Assembly: GCF_003347515.1 (NCBI RefSeq)
Contig: NZ_QEII01000324.1
Coordinates: forward strand, 496,001-560,000
DNA from: Rhodoferax ferrireducens
GTDB taxonomy: Bacteria; Pseudomonadota; Gammaproteobacteria; Burkholderiales; Burkholderiaceae_C
Length of the DNA: 64,000 nucleotides
Direction: 5' to 3'
A program made the position numbers and the translations under genes. The notes under the pieces are model-generated. The model searched no databases and had not been told where the DNA came from. It worked only from the letters and a program-made list of their open reading frames with translations. Positions 25,446 through 34,323 of the stretch are shown here, piece after piece (within the stretch, counting starts at the first letter, position 1; every line of letters starts with the position of its first letter).

Positions 25446-28076
25446 TTGGAAAAAAATAAAGTGCTTCTGGGGAGCGCTCCTTTTCCCATTGTCGGTATCG
25501 GTGCTTCTGCCGGGGGCCTGGTAGCCTTAGAGCAGTTTTTGTCGCACGTGCCGGTGAATAGTGGCATGGCCTACGTGGTTGTGCAGCACCTTGACCCCCA
25601 TCGACAGGGCATGCTGGTTGAGTTGCTGCAACGTCATACCCCCATGCCGGTTGTTGAGGTCCAGGACCAAATGCCAATGGCGCCTGACCATGTTTACGTG
25701 ATTCCACCGGGACGCGACCTCTCCGTGCTGCACGGCGTGCTTCATTTGCTGGAGCCCATGGCGCCACGCGGTCTGCGCCTGCCGATTGATTACTTTTTCA
25801 AATCGCTGGCAGAAGACCAACAACAAAACAGTATCGGTGTCATCCTGTCCGGCATGGGTTCGGACGGTACGCTGGGCCTGCGCGCTATCAGACAGGCGGC
25901 TGGTGCGTGCTTTGTCCAGACACCGGCTGCAGCCCAATTTGACAGCATGCCGCGTAGTGCGATTGATGCAGGTGTGGCGGATGTCGTCGCCTCGGCCGAT
26001 GAACTGCCGGACAAAATCCTTGCCTATGTCGGTCGCGTCCAGCTCGGAGCCCACGCCGAAACCGAGTTCGAAGCTGATCAAAAAGATGCTGGGCTGCTGG
26101 ACCAAATCATTGTCCTGTTGCGCACCCAGACCGGGCATGATTTTTCCGCATACAAAAAAAGCACTATTTCGCGGCGAATTGAACGGCGCATGGGTCTGCA
26201 TCAACTGGCCCGGATTGGTGACTATCTGCGCTATCTGCGCGAGAACCCGAAAGAGTCTGAGCTGTTGTTCAATGAACTGCTGATCGGCGTTACGAGTTTC
26301 TTTCGTGATCCCTCAGTATGGGATCAGATCAAAACAGAAGTTATTCCGGCATTGCTCGCAAGCCACCCGGATGGCGCTGTGTTGCGGGCGTGGACGCCAG
26401 GCTGCTCAAGCGGGGAAGAGGCCTACACGCTGGCGATGATTTTCAGGGAGGCCCTCGAACTTGCCAATCCGGCCCAGCGGTTTTCGCTCCAGATTTTTGC
26501 CTCGGACCTGGACAAAGAGGCCATCGCCGTGGGGCGCGCGGGTGTTTACGCGCGCAGCACAGCCGCTGATGTGTCAGAAAAACGATTGAACCGATTTTTT
26601 GTGGAGGATGCAGGCGGTTACCGAGTTTGCAATGAAATTCGCGAAATGGTCATCTTTGCGGAGCAAAATATTATTGCAGATCCGCCTTTTACCAAGCTCG
26701 ATCTGTTGAGTTGCCGCAACCTGTTGATTTACCTGGAGTCTGCATTGCAGGCCAAATTAATTCAGCTATTCCATTACAGCCTCAATACCGGAGGCTATCT
26801 GGTGCTGGGCAGTGCGGAGTCCACGGGCACCGCCACCGGACTGTTTTTCCCCTTGGCCGGAAAATCGCGGATATACCGGCGGCTGGATGCCTCTGCACGT
26901 GTGCTGCCCGTTGGTTTTCCCTCATCGTTCATTCAGCACCAATCCAGGCCGTGGAGCGACGTAGCATTGGATCACGGTGATTTATCATCGGCGCCGAATC
27001 TTCAGTTGTTGGTGGAGAAAATGGTTTTGCAGCACTATGCACCAGCCGCCGTCCTGGTTACGAGCCAGGGAGAAATGCTCTATTTCAGCGGCAAGACCGG
27101 AAAATACCTTGAGCCTGCCAGCGGCAAGCCCAGTCTGAACCTGTTTGCGATGGCGCGAGACGGGCTCAATCAGGCGCTGAGCGAGGTATTTCACCGGGCC
27201 GTTCGCGATAAAACCGTGGCCAAACTGAAAAATGTGAAAGTCGACGGAAGCGGTATCAAGCAATATGTAGATGTGGTCGTTCAGCCATTGGAGGAGCCGG
27301 CGGCAGTCCGGGGAATGGCCTTCGTCGTTTTCAATGATGTCGCTGCGCCCCCTCGCAGGCAAAAGAGGAGTACAGCTGACATGGGGGCGGGTGACGGTCT
27401 GCGCATGGAGGCGCTGGCGCAGGAGCTCCAGCAATCAAGGGAAGACGCGAAGGCCACCCGGGAGGAAATGCAGACATCGCAGGAAGAGCTAAAGTCGACC
27501 AACGAAGAATTGCAGTCCACCAATGAGGAATTGCAGTCCACCAATGAGGAATTGACAACGTCCAAGGAAGAGATGCAGTCCATGAACGAGGAGTTGCAGA
27601 CGGTCAACCATGAGTTGCAAGCCAAGGTGACAGAGTTATCGCGCGCCAGTAATGATATGAAGAACCTGCTCGACAGCACCGAAATTGCGACCCTGTTTCT
27701 GGATGAATCACTCAATGTGCGGCGCTTCACCCCCCAGACTACCCACCTCATTAAACTGATTCCCGGCGATACGGGGCGGCCAATTACCGACATCGTGACT
27801 GATTTGAACTATCCGGAGATGGTGCCAGACGCGCGTGAAGTTCTGCGCACACTGGTGTTTCGGGAAAAGGATGTGCCAGCGACCGATGGGCGCTGGTTCA
27901 AGGTTCGCATCATGCCCTATCGAACACAGGAAAATCGGATAGATGGTCTGGTGATCACTTTTTCGGACATTACTACGAGCAAGACGCTGGAGCTGGAGTT
28001 GTGCGCTACGCAAGCCAGACTTCAGGCACATATGGGTCACTCAGAAGCACAAGGTGTTGGTAATGGGCTTTCGTAG
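25446..28076 (+). CDS. CheB-CheR fusion protein with C-terminal coiled coil and PAS domain
   Basis: An 876-residue fusion. A CheB methylesterase domain (about 8-200) has the nucleophile in GIGASAGG, the histidine in VVQHLDPHRQG and the aspartate in GMGSDGTLGLRA. The CheR methyltransferase domain (about 220-480) has GVTSFFRDP and the SAM loop AWTPGCSSGEEAYTLA. After a linker comes a long coiled coil built from heptads such as STNEELQ (near 675-740) and a final PAS domain. There is no receiver domain and no kinase. Proteins of this type couple methylation-type chemistry to sensing. The start is uncertain: TTG 25446 has GGAG 5 bases upstream, TTG 25404 is the alternative. The GGDEF gene overlaps its end by 14 bases. 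Confidence 0.88.
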   Translation: MEKNKVLLGSAPFPIVGIGASAGGLVALEQFLSHVPVNSGMAYVVVQHLDPHRQGMLVELLQRHTPMPVVEVQDQMPMAPDHVYVIPPGRDLSVLHGVLHLLEPMAPRGLRLPIDYFFKSLAEDQQQNSIGVILSGMGSDGTLGLRAIRQAAGACFVQTPAAAQFDSMPRSAIDAGVADVVASADELPDKILAYVGRVQLGAHAETEFEADQKDAGLLDQIIVLLRTQTGHDFSAYKKSTISRRIERRMGLHQLARIGDYLRYLRENPKESELLFNELLIGVTSFFRDPSVWDQIKTEVIPALLASHPDGAVLRAWTPGCSSGEEAYTLAMIFREALELANPAQRFSLQIFASDLDKEAIAVGRAGVYARSTAADVSEKRLNRFFVEDAGGYRVCNEIREMVIFAEQNIIADPPFTKLDLLSCRNLLIYLESALQAKLIQLFHYSLNTGGYLVLGSAESTGTATGLFFPLAGKSRIYRRLDASARVLPVGFPSSFIQHQSRPWSDVALDHGDLSSAPNLQLLVEKMVLQHYAPAAVLVTSQGEMLYFSGKTGKYLEPASGKPSLNLFAMARDGLNQALSEVFHRAVRDKTVAKLKNVKVDGSGIKQYVDVVVQPLEEPAAVRGMAFVVFNDVAAPPRRQKRSTADMGAGDGLRMEALAQELQQSREDAKATREEMQTSQEELKSTNEELQSTNEELQSTNEELTTSKEEMQSMNEELQTVNHELQAKVTELSRASNDMKNLLDSTEIATLFLDESLNVRRFTPQTTHLIKLIPGDTGRPITDIVTDLNYPEMVPDAREVLRTLVFREKDVPATDGRWFKVRIMPYRTQENRIDGLVITFSDITTSKTLELELCATQARLQAHMGHSEAQGVGNGLS
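27495..27557 (+). repeat. Three tandem 21-bp units in the coiled-coil coding region
   Basis: Three nearly identical 21-base units (27495, 27516, 27537) encode STNEELQ, STNEELQ and STNEELT. The second and third differ only at the last codon. This is a recent internal duplication within a heptad coiled coil and could change length by slippage. Confidence 0.85.
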
Positions 28077-29913
28077 AAATCCGTCGAGTTTTCGTGAGTT
28101 GCGGGAGTTGGCGGAAAAACGTTTTCCAGGCCATTTGAAAAGTAACGCCACGGCCCTGAGCCTGGTGGAGGCTCAGCAGTTATTTGAAGAGCTCGAGATC
28201 CATCAAATTGAACTGGAGTTGCAAAACGACCATCTGAACGCAACGCGGGCGCAACTTGAGATGGCGCTGAATCAAAGCAGCGAGCTTTACGATTTTTCAC
28301 CGGTAGGCAGCCTGACGCTCGACCGGGCAGGCGTCATTACGAAGTTGAACTTGTCGGGAGCGAATTTGCTGGGGGGGGAGCGTGCCCGCCTACTGGGCAG
28401 CAGATTCGCACAGTATGTCGCTGACGCAGATCGTTCCGTGTTCAATGCCTTGTTGGTGCAGGCCACAGCAACCGGCGATGTTCAGGGTGGCGAAATATCG
28501 TTGGCAGAAAAAGGGCTGATCGCACCGTATGTACAAGTCCGAATTGCGCCGCTTCCGGAAGACCTGGGATGGCAGCTAATTTTGGTGGACATCACTGAGC
28601 GCCGGCAAATTGAGGAAAGACTGCATGCAAGCGAGCAGCGCTGGAAGTTGGCGCTGGAGGCGGCCGGATATGGTGTTTGGGATTGGAATCTGCTGACGGG
28701 GGACGTGGTTTTTTCAAAGCGGTTCGGGGAGCTTTTTGGCTTCAATGACAACGAGTTCGGGCATCACATTGAAGACTGGAGTTCCCGTATTCACCCGGAT
28801 GACAAACAGCGTGTGATGGCAGATATCCAGGAGCACTTTGCTGGCAAGACGTCCAATTTATTCAATGAGCATCGGGGGCAATGCAAGGACGGCAGCTGGA
28901 AATGGGTTCTTTGTCGGGGTGCCATCGTGAGCCGCGATGCAGAAGGCAAACCGTTGCGGATGATCGGCACGCATGTTGATATCACGGGCAAAAAACAGAC
29001 AGAAGAGGCTCTGCTTGTCTCTGCCCGGTTTCAGCAGGCCGTATTTGACTCCCTGTCGGCCCAGATTGCAGTTCTGGATCGCCACGGCACGGTGATTCAA
29101 ACCAATGCGGCCTGGTGGAAGTACGCGATTGATAACGGGTATGCAAATGCCCCGAGCTTTATTGGAAACAACTATCTGGAAATTCTCGATTGCGTGACTG
29201 GAAGCGACCGGGAAACGGTCCTGGCGGCCTCGGCGGGTATCGCCGCAGTAGCTTCCGGCGAAGTGTCTCAATTTCAGTTGCCGCATCCCTTTTTTACACC
29301 CTTGGACAAGCGGTGGTTCATCATGAAAGTCACGCCGGTGCACGACGTTGATGAGCGGATTGTTGTCAGCCACGAAGACGTCACCAAGCTCAAGGCCGCC
29401 GAACTGGCCAGTTTGACTCTTGCGAACATTGACACTTTGACCGGCGCGCTCAGTCGGCGAAATTTTCTGAATTTAGCCGAGCAGGAGTTGGCCCGGTCAA
29501 TACGCTATCAATTGCCACTTATGCTGCTGATGCTGGATCTGGACCATTTCAAGCTTATCAATGATCGGTACGGGCATGCCGCGGGCGACGCGGTTCTGCA
29601 CGGATTTGTCAAGACGGTGGCTGCTGTTTTGAGAGAGTCTGATTTGATTGGTCGCATCGGCGGGGAAGAGTTTGCGGTTTTGTTACCCAACACAACGCAT
29701 GAAGGCGGGTGCGCGCTGGCGCAACGGGTCGTCGAAAGTGTTCGTGCCAGCCCGGTTGAGGTGTGCCATCAGTGCATTCCGTACACAGTCAGTATTGGGG
29801 CGGGTTGTTTGTCGAACGAGACATCATTTGCCGCATTGCTTGGTGTGGCCGACGCTGCGCTGTACCGGGCGAAAAACGGTGGTCGAGATCGACTGGAAGT
29901 GGCGCCCACATAG
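28063..29913 (+). CDS. PAS-containing diguanylate cyclase
   Basis: A 616-residue cytoplasmic protein. A helical N-terminus with QQLFEELEIHQIELELQN is followed by three PAS regions (about 75-185, 195-315, 325-440) and a GGDEF domain (about 445-615). The active site reads GGEEF, a functional variant, and RESD lies five residues before it, matching the RxxD inhibitory site for product control. It should make c-di-GMP from GTP. It starts within the last codons of the CheB-CheR gene, so both respond to the same promoter. ATG 28063 follows AAGGTG by 6 bases. Confidence 0.9.
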   Translation: MGFRRNPSSFRELRELAEKRFPGHLKSNATALSLVEAQQLFEELEIHQIELELQNDHLNATRAQLEMALNQSSELYDFSPVGSLTLDRAGVITKLNLSGANLLGGERARLLGSRFAQYVADADRSVFNALLVQATATGDVQGGEISLAEKGLIAPYVQVRIAPLPEDLGWQLILVDITERRQIEERLHASEQRWKLALEAAGYGVWDWNLLTGDVVFSKRFGELFGFNDNEFGHHIEDWSSRIHPDDKQRVMADIQEHFAGKTSNLFNEHRGQCKDGSWKWVLCRGAIVSRDAEGKPLRMIGTHVDITGKKQTEEALLVSARFQQAVFDSLSAQIAVLDRHGTVIQTNAAWWKYAIDNGYANAPSFIGNNYLEILDCVTGSDRETVLAASAGIAAVASGEVSQFQLPHPFFTPLDKRWFIMKVTPVHDVDERIVVSHEDVTKLKAAELASLTLANIDTLTGALSRRNFLNLAEQELARSIRYQLPLMLLMLDLDHFKLINDRYGHAAGDAVLHGFVKTVAAVLRESDLIGRIGGEEFAVLLPNTTHEGGCALAQRVVESVRASPVEVCHQCIPYTVSIGAGCLSNETSFAALLGVADAALYRAKNGGRDRLEVAPT

Positions 29914-30017
29914 CCCACCAACGGAAACGTTGGACGAGCTCGCCATTCGAACCTTGGCAAACGATCTGAAGCGAGTCGATTCAGACAGCCTCACGTAGAG
30001 TTGAAGGTTGCCGGCCA

Positions 30018-30058
30018 TTGCGATTAATCAAACGTGTTTGGCATGCGCTGGCTACGCT
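30018..30058 (+). promoter_or_regulatory. FNR-like box and -10 region of the reductase-like gene
   Basis: TTGCGATTAATCAA (30018-30031) has a perfect ATCAA half site and the TTGCG half that is also seen, as CGCAA, in the groEL and cfa boxes. After 21 bases comes TACGCT (30053-30058), the same hexamer found at the matching position in front of hsp20-lon. Confidence 0.65.
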
Positions 30059-30088
30059 GAAACCTTGTCTTGATCTTCTTTGTCCGCC

Positions 30089-31930
30089 ATGCCTACGACC
30101 TCACTCAAAGCTCAGATTTCGGAGCATGTCTGGCGTACCAAATACCAGTGGTCTGAGGGCGGTCACATGCATGAGCCTTCCATCGAGGCCACTTGGGATC
30201 GGGTGGCGCTGGCCGTTTCTGGTGCAGAGGCGCACCACCATAATGAATGGCGTGAACGATTTCGAGCCATTCTGGGTGACTTTCGCTTCTTGCCTGGAGG
30301 CCGGATACTGGCGAGTGCTGGCACATCGCGCCGGGCTACCTTACTCAATTGTTTTGTGATGGGTCCGATGGAGGATTCAATACAGGGTATTTTCAACGCC
30401 CTGCGCGAAGCCATGCTGACCCTGCAGGCCGGTGGCGGCGTAGGGGTTGACTTTTCCACCTTGAGGCCAGCCGGTTCACTGGCGGTGTCAAGCGGTAGCG
30501 TGGCCTCGGGTCCTATATCCTTCATGAAGGCCTGGCAGGCGGCCAACGCCGTGCTGGCGTCGAGTAACCCGCGTCGTGGTGCCATGATGGCAACACTGCG
30601 TTGCGACCACCCTGATATTGAGTCATTTATTGAAGCCAAAATAGCCAGCGGCGCAGTCCAGCATTTCAATCAATCGGTGTTGCTCACGGATGAATTTATG
30701 CGTGCCGTCGAGGACGACGGGCTCTGGCCGCTGGTTTTTCCCGTCGGGGCGCATCCTGTCCCCGAGGACGGTGAACTGTGCGTTCGGATTTGGTCTGGTG
30801 GCGTGACGCCCCAGCCGTGTCTGGTGCACCGGCGTATACCAGCCCGCGCCTTGTGGGACAAACTGCTGGCGGCCATACATGCTGGCGCTGAACCTGGAGT
30901 TCTGTTTATTGATCGGATCAATAGCGCCAACAACCTTTGGTACTGTGAGCGCCTGTATGCGACGAATCCCTGTGGGGGTGTACCTCTTCCTTCAAATGGT
31001 GCCTGCAACCTTGGGTCCATCAATTTGACACGGTTTGTGCAGAATCCTTTTGCCGAACATCCCCGCGTCGATTTTGGCGGGCTGAAGGCAGTCGCTTCCG
31101 TTGCGACGCGTTTTCTGGACAACGTGCACGACATCTCGCTGTTCCCGCTCAAAGCCCAGGAAAAAGTGGCGGAGGCCTGCAGACGAGTCGGGCTTGGCGT
31201 GACCGGATTGGCCGACATGTTGGCTATGCTGGGTCTGCGTTACGGCTCGCAGGCGAGCATTGATCTGACACACGAGATCATGCGCACAATCAGGGACACG
31301 GCCTATTTCACATCGATTGCGATTGCCCAGGAGAAAGGTGCGTTTCCTGAGTTTGACAAGATCAAGTTCGGGGCCAGTCCTTTCGTGCTGGGGCTTTCGC
31401 ATGAAATACAGGACGCCATAGCGCAGCACGGTATTCGCAACAGCCACTTGCTTGCGGTGGCCCCGTCGGATTCCATCAGCTTGCTTGCCAACAATGTGTC
31501 AGGCGGCATTCAGCCTATTGCCGCTCTGGACGCCTTGCGTCGCGTGCGGGGACCCGATGGTCAGGTTATGACTTTTGATGTTGAAGACGCCGCGTGGCAC
31601 CAGTACAAGGCGTTGTACGGACACCATGCGAAGCGGCCCGAACACTTTGTTCAGGGTGTTGATGTGAGCGCTGAAGATCAATTGCGCATGATGGCAACGG
31701 TTCAGTCATGTGTTGACAACGCGATCACCAGGGCGATACTGTTACCGAAGAACGCCAACCCGCAAGAGATTGGGTTCGTCGTGCGACGGGCCTGGCAGCT
31801 TGGGCTCAAAGGCTGCTCCGTTTACCGTGAAGGCAGCCGCGGGAGCGAGGCCGTGGTTACCTGCAAGAGAATCGAGAGACGGCAAGCGACGGGTCGAGCG
31901 AACGACGAGGCGGGCCTATTTAGCCAGTAG
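30089..31930 (+). CDS. nrdJ: Class II ribonucleotide reductase-like protein, catalytic Glu replaced
   Basis: A 613-residue protein of the ribonucleotide reductase large-subunit family, closest in pattern to adenosylcobalamin-dependent class II enzymes: LLNCFVMG (Cys88), TLQAGGGVGVDF, FMKAWQAANAV, the active-site loop NPCG (Asn293, Cys295) and GACNLGSINL (Cys306), and LGLKGCSVYREGSR near the end. Two departures stand out. The residue two after the thiyl cysteine is Gly297, where almost all class I and II enzymes have the catalytic Glu. The phosphate loop normally written PTGTIS reads PSDSIS. The C-terminus also lacks a CxxC pair for re-reduction. The frame is intact and has an FNR-like promoter, so this looks like a retained but altered paralogue and not decay. 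Its 3' end overlaps the opposite uspA remnant by 15 bases. Confidence 0.82.
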   Translation: MPTTSLKAQISEHVWRTKYQWSEGGHMHEPSIEATWDRVALAVSGAEAHHHNEWRERFRAILGDFRFLPGGRILASAGTSRRATLLNCFVMGPMEDSIQGIFNALREAMLTLQAGGGVGVDFSTLRPAGSLAVSSGSVASGPISFMKAWQAANAVLASSNPRRGAMMATLRCDHPDIESFIEAKIASGAVQHFNQSVLLTDEFMRAVEDDGLWPLVFPVGAHPVPEDGELCVRIWSGGVTPQPCLVHRRIPARALWDKLLAAIHAGAEPGVLFIDRINSANNLWYCERLYATNPCGGVPLPSNGACNLGSINLTRFVQNPFAEHPRVDFGGLKAVASVATRFLDNVHDISLFPLKAQEKVAEACRRVGLGVTGLADMLAMLGLRYGSQASIDLTHEIMRTIRDTAYFTSIAIAQEKGAFPEFDKIKFGASPFVLGLSHEIQDAIAQHGIRNSHLLAVAPSDSISLLANNVSGGIQPIAALDALRRVRGPDGQVMTFDVEDAAWHQYKALYGHHAKRPEHFVQGVDVSAEDQLRMMATVQSCVDNAITRAILLPKNANPQEIGFVVRRAWQLGLKGCSVYREGSRGSEAVVTCKRIERRQATGRANDEAGLFSQ

Positions 31931-32077
31931 TACCGGTACCGGTGACTGATGGATCACCCGTTGGGCGACCAAGCCCAACAGCATGTTGCCGATGGCGCCC
32001 ATGCCGCGTGTGCCCACCGCTTCGATGGCCCGATTGGCATGCTCAGATCCGTCCACCGCGATCAATATTTTTAGCAT
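31916..32077 (-). CDS. Universal stress protein A, internally deleted short form
   Basis: A 53-residue frame begins after AGGAGG at ATG 32077. Its first 21 residues are the UspA N-terminus (MLKILIAVDGSEHANRAIEAV) shortened here to its landmarks ILIAVDGS and RAIEAV; the next 32 are the UspA C-terminus, GTRGMGAIGN through SPVPVLLAK. The roughly 90 residues between them in a normal 140-150-residue UspA are missing, and the join keeps frame. The glycine-rich phosphate loop survives but the middle of the fold is gone. It is third after groEL and the host-attachment-type gene, with a good ribosome binding site. It may be a relic or a small functional peptide; the stop lies inside the convergent reductase gene. 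Confidence 0.75.
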   Translation of the reverse strand: MLKILIAVDGSEHANRAIEAVGTRGMGAIGNMLLGLVAQRVIHQSPVPVLLAK

Positions 32078-32132
32078 TTTTTCCTCCTGTTTTGAAGTCT
32101 GTTGTCCGGCACTTGCGTCCTGTACCTTGGCC

Positions 32133-32591
32133 TTAGTCGGGTAACTCCAGGGCGTGGTTGACGCGCTCCTTTAACTCCGGCCCCGTGTAATGCGTCAAAT
32201 CGCTTGTCACGCTGCGTCTGAGCGCCTTGCTCGCGGCCGGGCTCAGGAACGGTTTTAAATCGCCCAGCATGGGGCTGGTGGCAATCAGCACCAGCGCATT
32301 GCAGCGTTGCGCGGCGATGGCGTCGTTGAGGTAATTGGCAAGCTGGCGGGCAAAGCTGCCACGCTCTTTTGCGTGCGCCTCGGTCTGGGGCTCAAATTGT
32401 GTGCCGGCGTGTCCGGTGCGACCATGGCCCTTGCCGGCCGCACCCGTCAGGTCGCCCCCGCCGGCCGCGCCGGCAATGCTGGTTTTCGGGGCTACGAAAT
32501 CAGCCAACTCGGTCAGTGAATGGTCCTTGGCATGGCGTTCGAAGCAACGCGCCCGGTGTGCATCCGCAATCAGAATCCAGGTTGTGTCCAT
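32133..32591 (-). CDS. Host attachment protein family (baeRF-like) protein
   Basis: A 152-residue protein of the family annotated as 'required for attachment to host cells'. WILIADAHRARCFE at the N-terminus and the late ALVLIATSPMLGDLKPFLS segment are typical, with a Gly-rich variable loop in the middle (residues 38-62). The function is not settled; the fold is related to the archaeal release factor/baeRF group and the name should not be read as evidence of host contact. A strong GCAGGAGGAATA site precedes the ATG. It lies 25 bases after groEL and before the short uspA, so it belongs to the same FNR-linked unit. Confidence 0.82.
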   Translation of the reverse strand: MDTTWILIADAHRARCFERHAKDHSLTELADFVAPKTSIAGAAGGGDLTGAAGKGHGRTGHAGTQFEPQTEAHAKERGSFARQLANYLNDAIAAQRCNALVLIATSPMLGDLKPFLSPAASKALRRSVTSDLTHYTGPELKERVNHALELPD

Positions 32592-32616
32592 CAATATTCC
32601 TCCTGCTTTGTGTCTG

Positions 32617-34254
32617 TCAATACATGGGCGCGCCGCCCCCAGCAGCCATCGCACCCTCGTCGTTTGGTGGTTTGGGCGCCGTGGCAATCATGCAATCAGT
32701 GGTGAGAATCAGGCTGGCGATGGAGGCGGCATTTTGCAGCGCCAGTCGCGTGACCTTGGCCGGATCGATCACACCCATCTGCAGCAGATCGCCATAGGTG
32801 CGGGTCGCCGCGTTGTAGCCAAAGGCCTGCTCGGCCGACTCATCTACCCGGTTGAGAATCACCGAGGGCTCATCGCCCGCATTGCTCACGATACGCCGCA
32901 ATGGCTCTTCCAGGGCGCGTGCCACCAGACGAATACCAGACGTTTCATCCAGCGTACTGCCAGTCAAGCCGGTCAGGGCCCGACGGGCTCGCAGCAAAGC
33001 CACGCCGCCGCCGGGCACGATACCTTCTTCCACCGCTGCCCGGGTGGCGTGCAAGGCGTCTTCCACCCGCAGCTTGCGCTCCTTCAACTCGGTTTCCGTT
33101 GCGGCACCGACCTTGATCAGGGCGACCCCGCCTGACAACTTGGCGGCACGCTCGTCTAGTTTCTCGCGGTCATAGTCGCTGCTTGCCAGCTCGCGTTCCT
33201 TGCGGATGGTGGCAATGCGTTCCTTGATGGCCTTCGGCTGGCCAGCTCCACCGATCAGCGTGGTGTTTTCCTTGGTGATTTCAGCACGGGTGGCCCGCCC
33301 CAAGTCGGACAGTTTGACCTTGCCCAGTGCCAGGCCGACCTCATCACTGACCACCGTACCACCCGTTAGCACCGCGATGTCCTGCACCATCGCCTTGCGC
33401 CGGTCTCCAAAGCCTGGGGCCTTGACGGCGCAGGTTCTTAAGGTGCCTCGAATTGTATTGATGACCAGCGCGGCCAGCGAGTCGTTGTCGATCTCTTCGG
33501 CGATCACCAGCAGGGGCCGACCGGCCTTGACGATTTCCTCAAGCAGGGGCAACAAGTCCTTCAGTGATGTGAGGCGACCGTCGCACAACAGGATGGACAC
33601 ATCTTCCAGCACCGCGCTTTGCCGTTCGGCATCGTTGATAAAATAGGGCGACAGAAAGCCGCGGTCAAACTGCATGCCTTCCACCACCTCAAGCACGCTG
33701 ACCAGACCCGATCCGTCCTCGATGGCAATGGCACCTTCGCGTCCCACCTTGTCAATGGCACTGGCCAGCAGATCGCCGATGGAGCTGTCATTGTTGGCCG
33801 AGATTGCGGCGACATGGGCGATCTCCTGCGACGTGCTGCAGGGCTTGGCCATCTGCTTGAGTTCCGCCACCACCGTATCGATGGCCAACTCAATGCCGCG
33901 CTTGAGGTCCATCGGATTCATGCCGCCCGCCAGATAACGCAGGCCCTCCTGAATCATGCCGTGGGCCAGCACGGTCGCCGTGGTGGTGCCGTCGCCCGCC
34001 ATCTCGCTGGTGCGGGCGGCCACCTCACGCAACAACTGCGCACCCATGTTTTCAAACCGATCTTCCAGTTCGATTGACTTGGCTACCAGTACACCGGAGT
34101 TGACAATTTGGGGCGGGCCGAAGTCGCGTTCCAGAATGACGGTTCGCCCGCGTGGCCCCAGGGTGACTTTGACCGCTTCCGCCAGCGCGTCGACCCCAAG
34201 GCGTATCTTTTCCCGGGCGGCGTCGTGAAAAATGAGCTGTTTGGGTTTCATCAT
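32617..34254 (-). CDS. groEL: GroEL (Hsp60) paralogue without groES, D52-equivalent absent
   Basis: A 545-residue group I chaperonin with normal equatorial, intermediate and apical domains: VTLGPRGRTV, AGDGTTTATVLA (nucleotide loop, Asp88), RGFLSPYF apical segment, VEDALHATRAAVEEG and GGGVALLRA. No groES lies upstream, and the C-terminus ends GGGAPMY and not in GGM repeats, so this is an accessory copy. In the nucleotide pocket E. coli has TKDGV (K51, D52); here the same place reads VNSGV, with Asn52 and Ser53. D52 takes part in ATP hydrolysis in E. coli, so ATPase cycling should be changed. The D398 equivalent in VEDAL is kept. An FNR-like promoter lies 28-69 bases upstream. Confidence 0.9.
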   Translation of the reverse strand: MMKPKQLIFHDAAREKIRLGVDALAEAVKVTLGPRGRTVILERDFGPPQIVNSGVLVAKSIELEDRFENMGAQLLREVAARTSEMAGDGTTTATVLAHGMIQEGLRYLAGGMNPMDLKRGIELAIDTVVAELKQMAKPCSTSQEIAHVAAISANNDSSIGDLLASAIDKVGREGAIAIEDGSGLVSVLEVVEGMQFDRGFLSPYFINDAERQSAVLEDVSILLCDGRLTSLKDLLPLLEEIVKAGRPLLVIAEEIDNDSLAALVINTIRGTLRTCAVKAPGFGDRRKAMVQDIAVLTGGTVVSDEVGLALGKVKLSDLGRATRAEITKENTTLIGGAGQPKAIKERIATIRKERELASSDYDREKLDERAAKLSGGVALIKVGAATETELKERKLRVEDALHATRAAVEEGIVPGGGVALLRARRALTGLTGSTLDETSGIRLVARALEEPLRRIVSNAGDEPSVILNRVDESAEQAFGYNAATRTYGDLLQMGVIDPAKVTRLALQNAASIASLILTTDCMIATAPKPPNDEGAMAAGGGAPMY

Positions 34255-34281
34255 GGGAACTGCTGCATTGAGCCCAGGTCA

Positions 34282-34323
34282 ATCTTAGGTTTGGCCCCTC
34301 AACTCACGGTTGACAAATCGCAA
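34282..34323 (-). promoter_or_regulatory. FNR-like box and -10 region of groEL
   Basis: On the minus strand TTGCGATTTGTCAA (34323-34310) is followed after 22 bases by TAAGAT (34287-34282), four of six matches to the -10 consensus. The same 14-mer in reverse, TTGACAAATCGCAA, occurs in front of cfa. There is no CIRCE element or clear sigma-32 promoter here. Confidence 0.7.

Noticed and set aside
29918..29933. CCAACG-GAAA-CGTTGG hairpin after the PAS-GGDEF gene considered as a terminator
   Set aside because: The stem is short and no T tract follows.
30089..31930. The reductase-like gene as a pseudogene
   Set aside because: The frame is uninterrupted over 613 codons, most family motifs are kept and a promoter is present; loss of a single catalytic residue points to altered function rather than decay.
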